A stretch of 64,000 bases of DNA from an uncultured Alteromonadaceae bacterium. Its GTDB lineage: Bacteria > Pseudomonadota > Gammaproteobacteria > Enterobacterales > Alteromonadaceae. The position numbers were made by a program, and so were the translations under genes. Under the pieces are notes generated by a model. It saw only the letters and a program-made list of their open reading frames with translations. It searched no databases and was not told the DNA's origin. This document shows positions 1-9,807 of this stretch, piece by piece (position 1 is the first letter of the stretch; the number at the start of each line of letters is the position of its first letter). The stretch lies in the NCBI GenBank assembly GCA_947494925.1, contig CANLWS010000011.1:124001-188000 (forward strand). Reading direction: 5' to 3'.

Positions 1-453
1 AAAATAATAATACGCTAGACTCACTTCAGTCATAGGTAACTAAACCTACCGATATCTGAAGTTATCACCTCGCGGGTTTTGTATGAATTGCTATGCAATT
101 CAATCTTGTGTTATTTGGATTCTAGTTAACTGGTAAATCGCTTCACTAAACTGCTAAAGAAACGGGTTGGCTGGTACCCCAAATTTTCAGAACATTCCTT
201 GTATATCATGTTAGGTGTTGTTCAGGATTGTCACAGATTTGTCGATATCACTGACATTTTGCGCTTTACCGGCGTTACACCATTCCCTGACCTTGTTGCT
301 GAAAAGGGATTTAAAAGGGCTCTGACCCCTTTTATTTAATGTGATACTCAATAGTGGTTACTTGTCCCGATAGATACGGCGTTAGTCGTTGATAGCTAAC
401 ATTCTTTTGTTGAGCACATATACTTATTTTCAACGAGAACAGTTGGATAAATA
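1..453. other. Intergenic left edge, no gene seen
   Basis: No open frame here resembles a protein on either strand. The only structure I see is a GGGTCAGAGCC-type palindrome near 311-337, listed separately. The stretch leads into a secreted-protein gene starting at 454. Confidence 0.6.
311..337. repeat. REP-like palindrome, copy 1
   Basis: Imperfect palindrome in which AAAAGGG and CCCCTTTT flank a CTCTGA core. The same core (GGGTCAGAGCC on the other strand) recurs at 1668, 1983, 2016, 4133 and 4154. It could fold as a hairpin in RNA or DNA. It resembles REP elements in size and symmetry; no REP-associated transposase is in the window. Confidence 0.6.
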
Positions 454-1614
454 ATGAAGTATACAAGCATGATTCTGTGTGTGGCCTATTGCTTGATTGC
501 TAGCCAAACGGTCAGGGCGATAGAAAGCGATATTCACGAGAACTTCGAGAATGGATTGTCAAATTGGGTGACGAAGTCACAAGCGCATGTGGAAATTGTC
601 AAAGAGCAGGGCAAAGACAACCAAGTGCTGCAGCTGACTCCGAGAAACGAACGAGGGAAGCGCACGGATACTGTTTACACACCTTCTTATCACTGGAAGA
701 ACTTCAGTATGACAGGGCGATTTCTGTTTCCTGATGAAGGAGATGGATATCTCGGCTTCATTTATCACTATAGAACAGGGGACCAACGCACTGACTACGG
801 TGTTCTTTACGTTAAATCGAATGGTAGTTATGTCCGGGCGAGCCCGCACTATGATGGCAATCCGTCATGGCGGTTGTATGAAGAGTTGCGTCAGGACCTC
901 ACAGGCCAGCGAAAAATTCGTGTTGGAAAATGGCATCAGTTTAAGTTGGACGTGGTAGCTGGTACAGCTAGTCTGTTTATCGATGATATGCAACACGCTG
1001 TTCTGGACTTTGATATGTTCAACAATGAATTTGGTGCGATTGGCTTTGAAGCGCGTCCCGGACGAGGAGAGCGAGTTTGGGTCGATGATTTACACATTCA
1101 ACCTCTGGACACTTCGCCGCCAACTATTGATCTTACATCCATCACTCATGATTCTAATTTAATCTGGCAAGTTCAAGGACCGTTCAGTGCAAGTCAGAAT
1201 AAAGGTAACCGTGCACCTGAGCTAAAGGAAGAAGACTGGCGACGTATCGATCCTGATAAAAGAGGGTTGATCAATACAGGGCGATTGACACAGTCCGATT
1301 CTGGAAAGCGTCACATCCTGTATTTACGCACGCAGTTTCTGATCGACGACGAGTCAGCACCAAAACCGAGCTGGGTTGCGTTTAGCTCTGCTAACAACCT
1401 TGATGTTTGGTTCCGCGGTTTTTATCGGGGTACAGTGGGCAGTGAACGATTTGTTTGGTCTGACTTTTTATCCAATCCAGATTATCCAGGCGCAAGATTG
1501 TCACTCATACCAGCGAAAGGTCAAAACGAAATAATCCTGAAAGTGTATGGCAATAAATTTGCCGCAGGCGGTTTTTTCGCAGCCTTAGAAAACCCTTATC
1601 AGGAGCAGAAATAA
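454..1614 (+). CDS. Exported LamG/DUF1080-like protein
   Basis: This 386-aa protein starts with a clear signal peptide (about residues 1-22, ending in TVRA), so it is exported. Residues about 28-217 have the alternating beta-strand pattern of concanavalin-like (LamG or DUF1080-type) carbohydrate-binding sandwiches, including an FIDDMQHA strand and a closing VWVDDLHI strand. Residues about 285-380 look like a second beta-sandwich of the jelly-roll type found attached to glycan-acting enzymes. I see no catalytic motif, so a binding or structural role is more likely than an enzyme. It stands alone, with repeats on both sides and a weak ribosome binding site. The domain assignment is by fold pattern only. 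Confidence 0.7.
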   Translation: MKYTSMILCVAYCLIASQTVRAIESDIHENFENGLSNWVTKSQAHVEIVKEQGKDNQVLQLTPRNERGKRTDTVYTPSYHWKNFSMTGRFLFPDEGDGYLGFIYHYRTGDQRTDYGVLYVKSNGSYVRASPHYDGNPSWRLYEELRQDLTGQRKIRVGKWHQFKLDVVAGTASLFIDDMQHAVLDFDMFNNEFGAIGFEARPGRGERVWVDDLHIQPLDTSPPTIDLTSITHDSNLIWQVQGPFSASQNKGNRAPELKEEDWRRIDPDKRGLINTGRLTQSDSGKRHILYLRTQFLIDDESAPKPSWVAFSSANNLDVWFRGFYRGTVGSERFVWSDFLSNPDYPGARLSLIPAKGQNEIILKVYGNKFAAGGFFAALENPYQEQK

Positions 1615-1667
1615 AATGCGCTTATCAAGTCCGTTTTAGCATTAAGCTTTAGGGGACGAGGAAAAAA

Positions 1668-1692
1668 ATACGGCTCTGACCCGTTTATTCTG
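1668..1692. repeat. REP-like palindrome, copy 2
   Basis: Carries the core CGGCTCTGACCCG, the same family as the palindrome at 311-337. It lies 55 bases after the stop of the exported protein gene, where such elements often sit, and may act as a transcript end. Confidence 0.5.
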
Positions 1693-1978
1693 AGCTTATT
1701 TTTATTCGATGGTTCATTTGGAACATAGATGATTAAGGCATACATATTCATTCTCCATTGTTGATGGAGATTTAATTATGGACGAAGAACTTCTTAACTG
1801 TTTTCAGCTAATAGCGGAGGAAAACCCTACTTGAAATACTTCTGATCAAAGAGCACCAAAACTTCATTCATTTGATCATTATGCGCTTTCGAATATGTTT
1901 GTTTCCAAAGCTTTGAAGCCGTTTGATTTGAGTCCTTTCTCAGAAATTCCAAAGCCTTCAAAGTGGACTAAGTAGTGC

Positions 1979-2041
1979 AATTAAATAGGGTCAGAGCCGG
2001 TTTATTTGCTGAATAGATTTAAAAGGGCTCTGGCCCCTTTT
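1979..2041. repeat. Inverted pair of REP-like palindromes (BIME-like)
   Basis: Two copies in opposite orientation: AGGGTCAGAGCC at about 1986, then AAAAGGGCTCTGGCCCC at about 2018, separated by roughly 20 bases. Head-to-head pairing of REP units is the arrangement called a BIME. A second pair with the same layout lies at 4131-4178. Confidence 0.6.
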
Positions 2042-2347
2042 ATTTGCTGTTTAGTAGGTTTCTGCCTCCTCAGCAATCGCCTAGGTTGTCTCTAACTCAG
2101 CCTGTTAATCTGTCAGTAATCTTGGGCACAAAAGTCAGTCGATTCAACCGTAAATCATGATATTTTTTGAACTCAATTGTTCAAGTCGCTTTCCGCCGGT
2201 ACTTGCGTAAACAATTACTAAAGTTTGCTAGTCAAAACGGAAGAGAAACAGGTGTGCAGAATGCCGATGTTGGTAGCGCGAGAGAATTTGAAAGCCCAAA
2301 GCATAAACCCTTTTACACTTCAGGCGTTCGCTGAAATTGTCTGTGTA

Positions 2348-3214
2348 TCAACAATACGCTTTTTTAACCGATGCTTTCCTTTTGCGTGCAACAAGAGCTC
2401 CTAGTAAACATAGAGGCAGTAATGAAAATGCAGGTGGCTCTGATACTTCAACAGCAATAGGTTCGCCAAATATAAAGTCATCGAATGCGAAACCGTCACC
2501 CGAACCACCTCCAAAATTGCCATTGCTTTCTAAAAATCGGTTTCCACCCAAAATTCTGACTGTGGCTATTTCAGCACTATCAAAAATTGCGCCGGCAAAA
2601 TTCAGATCAAATTCACTCGTACCCAGTGGATTGATTGAACCAATTAGCTCATCAGCTATGTTTAAAAACTGCATTTGGACAGTATCAGCAAAGTCTAGTC
2701 CAGAAAAAACCGCACCAAAGCCTCGAACCGTTGCTTGTGTTGTTTGATCGCTTGAATCGAAAAAATTAATATCAAATGAACTGCCACCAATAGAGGTAAA
2801 TAGTCTTTCATCGCTGAATCTAGGTAAAAATTGGTCGAAACCAAATGCAACTGGAACCCCTGACGCCTCAGTAGATGAGACTAGAAAACCAGTCGTTGTG
2901 CCTGTGGGGGTGAACTCAATGCCCCTTGCGCGAGGAGCCGAATCTCCGTTAAAAAAATCTCCGGGAAAAAGCGTCGGGTCTGAAAGAGCGTCAGGTAAAG
3001 CATCCCAATTAATTTGACGACGGCCAAGTGGGTCACCATTTACGGGGGCATTGCCATTGTTTGGCCCTAAAGCATTTCGAAAATTATCTACGGTATCTTG
3101 TATATCAGCAGCGACGAGGCCAGCGTCTTCAAACGTGCTAATAAGTTCTGCGTTAGCCGAACTAGCACAAAAGCTGAGTATTAACCCACTTATAAGCACT
3201 CTAAATTTGGTCAT
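2348..3214 (-). CDS. PEP-CTERM-like exported protein
   Basis: This 288-aa protein has a signal peptide (about 1-22, ending SSANA). Its tail starts at residue 257 with a VSEPP motif, then a hydrophobic segment (SLLPLCLLGALVA) and a basic cluster (RKRKASVKK). That three-part tail is the architecture of PEP-CTERM sorting signals, which are processed by an exosortase during surface display or matrix export; here EPP replaces PEP. The body is rich in Gly, Asp and Phe with no enzymatic motif. The start is supported by an AAGGA site about 8 bases upstream. Two other genes nearby (4348 and 9808) have similar tails. No exosortase gene is in the window, so processing is inferred. Confidence 0.75.
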   Translation of the reverse strand: MTKFRVLISGLILSFCASSANAELISTFEDAGLVAADIQDTVDNFRNALGPNNGNAPVNGDPLGRRQINWDALPDALSDPTLFPGDFFNGDSAPRARGIEFTPTGTTTGFLVSSTEASGVPVAFGFDQFLPRFSDERLFTSIGGSSFDINFFDSSDQTTQATVRGFGAVFSGLDFADTVQMQFLNIADELIGSINPLGTSEFDLNFAGAIFDSAEIATVRILGGNRFLESNGNFGGGSGDGFAFDDFIFGEPIAVEVSEPPAFSLLPLCLLGALVARKRKASVKKAYC

Positions 3215-3757
3215 TATCCATTCCTTTTTAATAAATAAAGTTTAAGCATGGAGTTTTAACTAACTTCCACAAATAGCCTTACGTCAAAGGAATAGCCAAA
3301 GTTGCAGCCTGACGAAAAAAATTAATATATTCCCTGTGCATCGAAAAGTCGCAAACAGAACTACCAGCAAACCTGGACTTTAAAGTCGTTCAGCTAAGGC
3401 ACTTCGGGTTACCACTTATCGCTCGAAGCGACTAAAAAGATGACGTACTTGCTGACACTATCAGTCATCACATGACTGACCGGAATGGAAGGAAACACGC
3501 GCGCTAAAGGCAGTTTTTCGAGCCAGGGCGCGGGCGGCTAGTGGCACAAACATGGCGGTCAGGAACCGGCCAATTAGCAGACACAAAGAAACTGTCGACT
3601 TGAGCGGCAAAAAAGAGCGATAGGTAGACCTTGATTGTTTCTTTTGGTTGACCCGGCCTAGTCTTTTAAGGAGACTTTCGCCATGTGAGCTTTGGTGGCT
3701 GCAAACTGCTCCAGCATGGATTTTAAATCGCACTCGCCAGTAATTAAGACTTATTAC
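3215..3757. other. Gene-free stretch with degenerate repeats
   Basis: Holds a degenerate copy of the CGGCCA..AGCGGAC motif (CGGCCAATTAGCAGAC, 3567-3582) and, at 3603-3620, the string CGGCAAAAAAGAGCGA that recurs at 22206. A 90-codon minus-strand frame here is very Arg/Ser rich, overlaps these repeats and looks accidental. Confidence 0.5.
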
Positions 3758-4060
3758 ATGAATGAAGACAATATCAATTCAATGCTTGATAGCATTCGTA
3801 AACGTTATTTAGAATGGTCAATGAAATCACTTCAAACTGAGTTAGATGGTGAAAAATTTGAACCAATTTGTATCGATGGAAAGAATTTCGAATCAAGCGT
3901 TTGGCTTGATCCGGTAGGTGGTGAAAAATTACTAATTGTTCAACTTGAGCATAAAGGAGCTGTGATCAATACAACTTACTGCTGCGGAGCAAGAATGTTA
4001 GGAAACGGAAAATTTGAAAATTTGTCAAACGATCAACTTTGGGAAATGGGCATTCCATAG
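3758..4060 (+). CDS. Hypothetical protein, 100 aa
   Basis: I do not recognise the family. From the ATG at 3758 it encodes about 100 residues (MNEDNINSML at the start), with an acidic, soluble composition, no signal peptide and no membrane segment. The frame is open 22 codons further upstream, but that part translates repeat sequence, so I prefer the internal ATG. The segment CCGARMLGN near the end holds a Cys pair. The gene stands alone between repeats and is AT-rich like the rest of this region. It is a plausible gene by composition; function unknown. Confidence 0.55.
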   Translation: MNEDNINSMLDSIRKRYLEWSMKSLQTELDGEKFEPICIDGKNFESSVWLDPVGGEKLLIVQLEHKGAVINTTYCCGARMLGNGKFENLSNDQLWEMGIP

Positions 4061-4130
4061 CTACTGACACAAAGCTCTAGAGACCGGCAAGAAGCAGACA
4101 TAGTAACGGTATTTATAATGATATCTGATT

Positions 4131-4178
4131 AAATAGGGTCAGAGCCGCTAGATTTAAAACGGCTCTGACCCTTTTTAT
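4131..4178. repeat. Second inverted REP-like pair (BIME-like)
   Basis: TAGGGTCAGAGCCG at about 4135 is followed by AACGGCTCTGACCC in opposite orientation at about 4158. The layout is the same as at 1979-2041 with a shorter spacer. It lies 70 bases after the small hypothetical gene. Confidence 0.6.
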
Positions 4179-4347
4179 TCCATACAAACAAAACAGTACC
4201 TAAAAATTAGATGCCCCAAAAGCTAGCTGACTCCATGCCTGTCCAGTTAAATCACTCAGTGAGTAAGGCCTTATCATCTGACCTTGGCCTTTCTTGCATC
4301 TGGGATATAGCGTTTTGGATCCTTCGCCGTCATTGCAAACATTTTTG

Positions 4348-4899
4348 CTAGCAAGTGAATGTGTAATCCTTGAACGTGTCTTTTTCTCGTCTTTCCTTTG
4401 ACTTCATGCGTGTGGACAGAATCAACAATAGACCTAGAAGCAACAAAAAATAGCCTGGAGGACTCGAAACCGAATTTGGAGGTAGGTCAATTTTTGTTGC
4501 TAGCGCAAATGTGTTGATATCGTTGGTAAAGTAATCGGGGTCAAAACTTTGTCTGTTAAATGCACCAAATTGCTTAAATTCAGCACCTATTCGTCTGTAG
4601 TACCCAACACCGGTTTGTTCTATACCAATTTTGGAAAAATCTTCGAATGCGAATAATGTTGAACTAGAAAATGACATAACTTGCTCCAGAATTTGGTCCA
4701 GAAACGTTGTTGCAAGGTCCGCGGAGGAGAACCAGGGGTTTGCAGCTAGCATCGGTCTTAGATCGTTATAAATGCCAGTAGCTGAAGACAATTCATAGTC
4801 ACTGCCATTGACAGTAATGATTGTCGCATCAGCTGAACGAACAAAAAACATGTTTATAGTAAGCGATAGGGTAAGCAAGAGTAAAATACGCGTTAACAT
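4348..4899 (-). CDS. PEP-CTERM-like exported protein, divergent tail
   Basis: A 183-aa protein with a signal peptide (about 1-25, ending SADA) and a C-terminal hydrophobic segment (PGYFLLLLGLLLILS) followed by a strongly basic end (RMKSKERREK). The SPPGY motif before the segment is a loose version of a PEP-CTERM box, as in the neighbour at 2348. The middle is short and polar, without a known motif. It could instead be a simple single-anchor membrane protein whose C-terminus stays in the cytoplasm. It ends with an unusual Cys (FTC). Transcribed away from the hybrid sensor gene at 5557. Confidence 0.6.
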   Translation of the reverse strand: MLTRILLLLTLSLTINMFFVRSADATIITVNGSDYELSSATGIYNDLRPMLAANPWFSSADLATTFLDQILEQVMSFSSSTLFAFEDFSKIGIEQTGVGYYRRIGAEFKQFGAFNRQSFDPDYFTNDINTFALATKIDLPPNSVSSPPGYFLLLLGLLLILSTRMKSKERREKDTFKDYTFTC

Positions 4900-5556
4900 A
4901 ATGTATCCTTTCAGTTAGTTAGGTGAAAAGGGTTTTAAAATAGTTGATACCAACCGCACTTATGAGCCCATATCTCTAGGAGACTCATATTGGAAACTAT
5001 TTTCGTTTGTTGACGGTTTAACATTCATCTTCGACAACACGTGTTAGATTATTTGTTCTTGCGCTTAACTGTTTGCACTATCCGTTCAACTATTTGCACA
5101 ATCGAATCAAATAGACTGGGTTTGGCTATGTTTACGCTACTAAATAGTCTGAATTTTATTGAGGAACGAAACTGCATATTCTATTGAATGAAAAATAACT
5201 AGGTAGTAGATAAACGAAGATGCAAGCAATACCGTGTGGTGAGGATAGACCGAGACCGCCTGACAATCTAAAGGAGAGCGATAAACCTAACTATTAGACT
5301 GGTTAAAAACGGATAAGAGTGCGACAAATCTTTACAAATTTGCGAAAGTTCGGCTCTTTTAAGGCTAAATAGATGAAAACACTACTTTTACACAGGGCAG
5401 TCAATAGCCTTTATTCTTCTTATACTTCAACAAAATTGTAAATTAGCATAGTTGTGGATTATGCTCTAGTTGCTGTAAAACTAATAAAATACCTCTTATC
5501 AATACTAATTTATCTTGATAGGTGATCACTCATAGAGAGTTAAAGATTTAGCCTAT
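4900..5556. other. Divergent intergenic region, no gene seen
   Basis: About 650 bases between the minus-strand exported protein and the plus-strand hybrid sensor. It is AT-rich, and I find no open frame or clear operator. Promoters for both flanking genes should be here, but I cannot place them with confidence. Confidence 0.4.
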
Positions 5557-8500
5557 ATGAAATACTTGCCCATCTGGGGATTTTTGTTTGCTTGCCAATT
5601 ATTAACGCAAGGTAGTCTTGCGAATGAATACGCAGATATAGGGCTGCCCGTCACTAAAGTGTTTGACATAGATGAACATGGTGGTGGTACACAAAATTGG
5701 TGGCTTACTCAGACTGATAATGGACTCATTTATGTGGGTACTAATCGTGGCTTGAATGAGTGGGATGGTGAACAATGGCGTTTTTACACTACACCAGGTA
5801 AGACTCGAATTCGTGCAATAAAAAAGTGGACAGATGGGCGCTTGTACGTGGGAACTCAAAACGACATCGGATACTACCAAGCAGACCGTACAGGCGTATT
5901 AAAATATCATTCTTTATTGGAAAACTGGTCAATTGAACAACGCCAATTTGGTGAAGTTTGGTCGGTTGCAGCAAACAAACACGGTGTTATGTTTGCGGCG
6001 TCCAAAGCCTTGTTGTATTGGGATGGCCAGCAAGTCAGTATTGTGGAGAATACGGGACCGAGCATTCCGCGTATTTTTGCCCTAACCGACCGCTTTATTT
6101 TTAAACGCAGCGGCGACAACTTTCTGACAGAAATACAACTTGAATCAGGCGGGGCTCAGCAAACTCCCCGTATCGTGAAAACCAACCTGTTTATGCCTGA
6201 AAAGGCGGCTGTGCGTAATATTTTCCTGAACGGCCAGCAACAGTTGGTTGTTTTCACCAGTACACATGGTATCTATCAACGTTATGATGATGTGTTAGAA
6301 CAACAAATTCCTCCTAACGTGTTGGGTTCACAAACCAATATCTATAACGCGATTCAATCGAGTGATGGATACTATTATGTGGTTACACTACATGATGGTG
6401 TTTTCATTTTAGATGAGAGGTTACAGCCTATAAGACAATATACTGAGCAGCATAACATAGGCTCTCAAAGGCTTTATCATGTCATGGAGGATCATCAGGG
6501 AAATATATGGTTATCTGGCAGGTTGACTGTTACCAAAATGGTTCCCCCGCATGTCTATAGTGTCTATCAAACCGATATTCGCTCGACAGGTTCACAGCAT
6601 ATTGGCTTATTGAAAAACCGCGTAGCCGTTGCAGGGGACGGTCTTTTTCAACTTACTTACCCGACATTAACCTTGGCACCCGCTTATTTTAAAAACATAA
6701 AGTCTGATAAGGCATTCAGTTGGCATTTTATTGAATACAAAAACCACCTATTCTATTCCGCCGCTGAAGGCGTGTTAGTCGCTCGGATTACCCCCTCGTC
6801 TCAGAATACCAACATAAAACTGGCTGATACACGGTTGCTGATAGACGCAAGTGCAGGACGAAGGTTTGTTGTTGAGCCTATTACCAACACACTATTTGCT
6901 GCCACCAATAATGGCTTATACCGCATTGTTTATGACAAAGAGATATTGGATTGGCACGTTGGTTTAATCGAACAAACACAGGATGAACTAGACTGGCTGG
7001 CTATTGATGACGAAGGCATTATTTGGGCAGGGACTGCAGCCCAAACCCTGTATAAAGTAGCGCAAGCGCAGTACCCTGACATCCCCGCGAAGGTTGAAAA
7101 ATTTACCGCGGATGATGGCCTGGCAGCCAACAACGTGATCCCGTTTAATTTATCGTCAGGAATGGTGATTGGTACAGGTGATGGGTTAATGGATTATCAA
7201 TCAGGGCGACATCCGCAATTGGATTTTGTTAAAGGGTGGCCGAGTATATTTTCGCAAAAAGGCAAGGACGTTTTTGTGGTATATGAGGACCCTCAAGGTC
7301 GTATTTGGTATCGAATTGGACAACATTCGGGCTACATAGTTAAAAATGAAAATGGCCAATGGTTGACGCGAGAAGATATTTTTAGCCCTTTCCAGAACGT
7401 CAGCTTCAAAGGGTATGTGTCCACTTCAGATAATATTATTTGGTTCACTCTCGCAACAGGTGCCATACATAGACTTGACGCAGACGCGCTGCGTGATTTG
7501 CCGGATAAAGGAACACTTAACATTCGTCAAGTAACACTTTTACAGGATGGCAGCACTGTATACGGAGGGTTGAATCGTCCCTTATTGCCGGAGTTAGACC
7601 AACAGCACAATGCGCTTCGCATCCATTATGCCTTGGCAGACAATACAATTGAAGGAACGACCCAATACAGGCATCGATTACTGGGCAGTAGTCATGAGGC
7701 TTGGACCGATTGGTCTTTCGAACACTATCGCGATTTTACTGAACTGGGTGGTGCCGATTACCAGTTTGAAGTTCAAGCGAGAGATGGCTGGGGGCGCACC
7801 CAATCAGTGACCTTACCCTTCATCGTTTTGCCGCCCTGGTATTTATCCACATGGGCATGGATAGCCTATGGAATTTCGGCTCTTCTATTATTAATACTAA
7901 GCGGCTGGTTAACCCAGCGTTGGCGCACTGCCAAACTCGTACAACAGAATGCAGAGCTGGAGCAGCAAGTCGCACTTCGTACCCAAGAAGTGCAAAACAA
8001 AGTCACAGAGTTGCAACAACAGCAAACCCTGAAAGACCGTTTTTTTAGTAATGTTTCTCATGAGTTTCGCACTCCGTTAACTTTAATTATTGAGCCGCTA
8101 AATGAGATGCTCAAAACTAAAACTGGACTTGAACACGATATTGCTTTACCCGTAGAAACAGCGCTAAGAAACTCAAAAAAAATGTTGGGGTTAGTTGGGC
8201 AAGTACTGGACATTAACAGGCTTGAGTCAGGTCAATTTCCATTACACGTTGCACAGTACGACATCGCTAACTTGATCAATCACATTGTTCAACAACACGC
8301 ATATTGGGCAGAGCAGCATCAACAGCGCATTATTACTCGGCATACAGAAAACCCATATATGCTTTATTATGATCAGGATCAAATAGAAAAATGCATCAGC
8401 AATCTCATTTCGAATGCAATTAAATATGGTGGGGTTAATTGTCAGATCTCCGTTTCTTTGCTCACCAACCATCTGGATAAAAAGCGGAAGAGTTATGCGG

Positions 8501-9612
8501 GCATCGAAGTGTGCGATACGGGCCCTGGGATCAATGCTGATGCACAAGAAAAGGTATTTGAACGGTTTTATCAAGGTGAACAATCAGAAAAAATCACCGA
8601 GCCAGGTACTGGGATCGGTCTGGCCTTGGTCAAAGAGTTCATTGAATTACATCAGGGTGACATTGAGCTGGTCAATACAGCAGGATCAGGCTGTCGTTTT
8701 ATCTTATGGTTACGACAAGGTTATACGCATTTTGAAGCTTCACAACTGTTAGATGCCGAATCGACTTTTTCATCTGAATTAACTCAAGAAGACGTAAAGC
8801 ACCCAATTGAAGCCACAGCCACATTACCCGTAAATCAACAAAGTGAAGACATCACGACAGTATTGGTGGTAGACGATAACGCAGAACTGCGCCAGTTTAT
8901 ATCCCATCGACTAACAGGCTACTATCAGGTTATTCAGGCGACCAATGGTGAGGAAGGATTAGCGCTAGCGAAAAGTCATTTGCCTGATTTAATTATATCG
9001 GATGTCATGATGCCGATAATGGATGGTCTACAAATGACCCAGAGCATCAAACGTGACAGTGAAACATGCACCATTCCTATTATTTTGCTCACGGCTAAAT
9101 CAACTAAACGTGAAACTGTAGAAGGCATACAATCAGGCGCTGATGATTATATTAGCAAACCCTTTGATACATCAGAGCTTATTGTCAGAGTCGCGAGGCT
9201 CATTAGTGCACAAAAAATATTGCGCAAAATCATTCTGGAGGAAATAGCAGCTAAAGAGACATATGATCCTCAGGCTAACGAAAAAGAGCCTTCTTTTAAG
9301 GACAAACTTCGAGCCGAAATTCAGGCTCATCTATCTCAGCCTGACTTTGATATTAAACAACTTTGCGACACCTTTTTTATGAGCCGAAGCTCATTGAATC
9401 GAAAATGCCAAGAGGTGTTAAATAAATCAATTGGGCAATATATTATCGAGCTTCGTATGCAAATGGCTCTCTCCTTGTTAAAAGACGGCAAACATAGCGT
9501 CAGTGAAATAGCCTATGGTACAGGCCATGAAAGCCTGGCTTATTTTTCTCGGGCATTTAAGAAGCATTTCGGTCAAAGCCCAACAATGTTCAAGAATCAA
9601 AAGCACGATTAA
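5557..9612 (+). CDS. Hybrid two-component system protein with AraC output
   Basis: A 1351-aa one-protein signalling chain. After a signal peptide (about 1-22) there is a long periplasmic sensor with repeated WxGT-type blades (about 30-670) typical of Reg_prop propellers, then a Y_Y_Y-type sandwich (about 690-757) and one membrane segment (about 763-785). The cytoplasm holds a HisKA with SHEFRTPL (His about 835), an HATPase (N box NLISNAIKYG about 947; DTGPGI), a receiver with phospho-acceptor Asp about 1149 in ISDVMMP and Lys about 1201, and a C-terminal AraC DNA-binding domain (about 1248-1350). This layout is that of the HTCS regulators known mostly from Bacteroidetes polysaccharide loci. 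The ligand is unknown. The gene is not in an operon; its 3' end is followed by an AT-rich hairpin. Confidence 0.92.
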   Translation: MKYLPIWGFLFACQLLTQGSLANEYADIGLPVTKVFDIDEHGGGTQNWWLTQTDNGLIYVGTNRGLNEWDGEQWRFYTTPGKTRIRAIKKWTDGRLYVGTQNDIGYYQADRTGVLKYHSLLENWSIEQRQFGEVWSVAANKHGVMFAASKALLYWDGQQVSIVENTGPSIPRIFALTDRFIFKRSGDNFLTEIQLESGGAQQTPRIVKTNLFMPEKAAVRNIFLNGQQQLVVFTSTHGIYQRYDDVLEQQIPPNVLGSQTNIYNAIQSSDGYYYVVTLHDGVFILDERLQPIRQYTEQHNIGSQRLYHVMEDHQGNIWLSGRLTVTKMVPPHVYSVYQTDIRSTGSQHIGLLKNRVAVAGDGLFQLTYPTLTLAPAYFKNIKSDKAFSWHFIEYKNHLFYSAAEGVLVARITPSSQNTNIKLADTRLLIDASAGRRFVVEPITNTLFAATNNGLYRIVYDKEILDWHVGLIEQTQDELDWLAIDDEGIIWAGTAAQTLYKVAQAQYPDIPAKVEKFTADDGLAANNVIPFNLSSGMVIGTGDGLMDYQSGRHPQLDFVKGWPSIFSQKGKDVFVVYEDPQGRIWYRIGQHSGYIVKNENGQWLTREDIFSPFQNVSFKGYVSTSDNIIWFTLATGAIHRLDADALRDLPDKGTLNIRQVTLLQDGSTVYGGLNRPLLPELDQQHNALRIHYALADNTIEGTTQYRHRLLGSSHEAWTDWSFEHYRDFTELGGADYQFEVQARDGWGRTQSVTLPFIVLPPWYLSTWAWIAYGISALLLLILSGWLTQRWRTAKLVQQNAELEQQVALRTQEVQNKVTELQQQQTLKDRFFSNVSHEFRTPLTLIIEPLNEMLKTKTGLEHDIALPVETALRNSKKMLGLVGQVLDINRLESGQFPLHVAQYDIANLINHIVQQHAYWAEQHQQRIITRHTENPYMLYYDQDQIEKCISNLISNAIKYGGVNCQISVSLLTNHLDKKRKSYAGIEVCDTGPGINADAQEKVFERFYQGEQSEKITEPGTGIGLALVKEFIELHQGDIELVNTAGSGCRFILWLRQGYTHFEASQLLDAESTFSSELTQEDVKHPIEATATLPVNQQSEDITTVLVVDDNAELRQFISHRLTGYYQVIQATNGEEGLALAKSHLPDLIISDVMMPIMDGLQMTQSIKRDSETCTIPIILLTAKSTKRETVEGIQSGADDYISKPFDTSELIVRVARLISAQKILRKIILEEIAAKETYDPQANEKEPSFKDKLRAEIQAHLSQPDFDIKQLCDTFFMSRSSLNRKCQEVLNKSIGQYIIELRMQMALSLLKDGKHSVSEIAYGTGHESLAYFSRAFKKHFGQSPTMFKNQKHD

Positions 9613-9615
9613 TAT

Positions 9616-9655
9616 CAATGTATCTAATAACGTAATCAGGTCATTAGATACATTG
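9616..9655 (+). terminator. AT-rich hairpin after the hybrid sensor gene
   Basis: CAATGTATCTAAT and its exact complement ATTAGATACATTG (13-bp arms) enclose a 14-base loop, starting four bases after the stop codon. There is no long T run, so it may work as a weak terminator or a stability element rather than a classical intrinsic terminator. Confidence 0.5.
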
Positions 9656-9807
9656 TTATCCGCTCTGTTGACTCGATAATGCAAACCTTTGAACAGATAG
9701 TACAAACTTTATTTTCTTCTGCATTTTAAGATGTGTAGGGGTAGCAGGCCGCCTAATGCTTGGCTTCTACCCCTGACAATTTCTAGAAGACAATAAGGAT
9801 GAAAATC

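Larger units (their letters stand above)
1615..2347. other. Gene-free stretch with REP-like repeats
   Basis: No credible gene. It holds a palindrome at 1668-1692 and an inverted pair at 1979-2041. A short frame from 1778 (18 codons) is too small to call. Confidence 0.55.

Noticed and set aside
2337-2747. 136-codon plus-strand frame
   Set aside because: Lies antisense inside the PEP-CTERM-like gene at 2348-3214, which has a signal peptide, tail and ribosome binding site; the plus frame is Pro/Ser/Lys rich.
3461-3733. 90-codon minus-strand frame
   Set aside because: Overlaps intergenic repeat strings that recur elsewhere without this frame; composition is Arg/Ser/Leu rich with no domain and no ribosome binding site.
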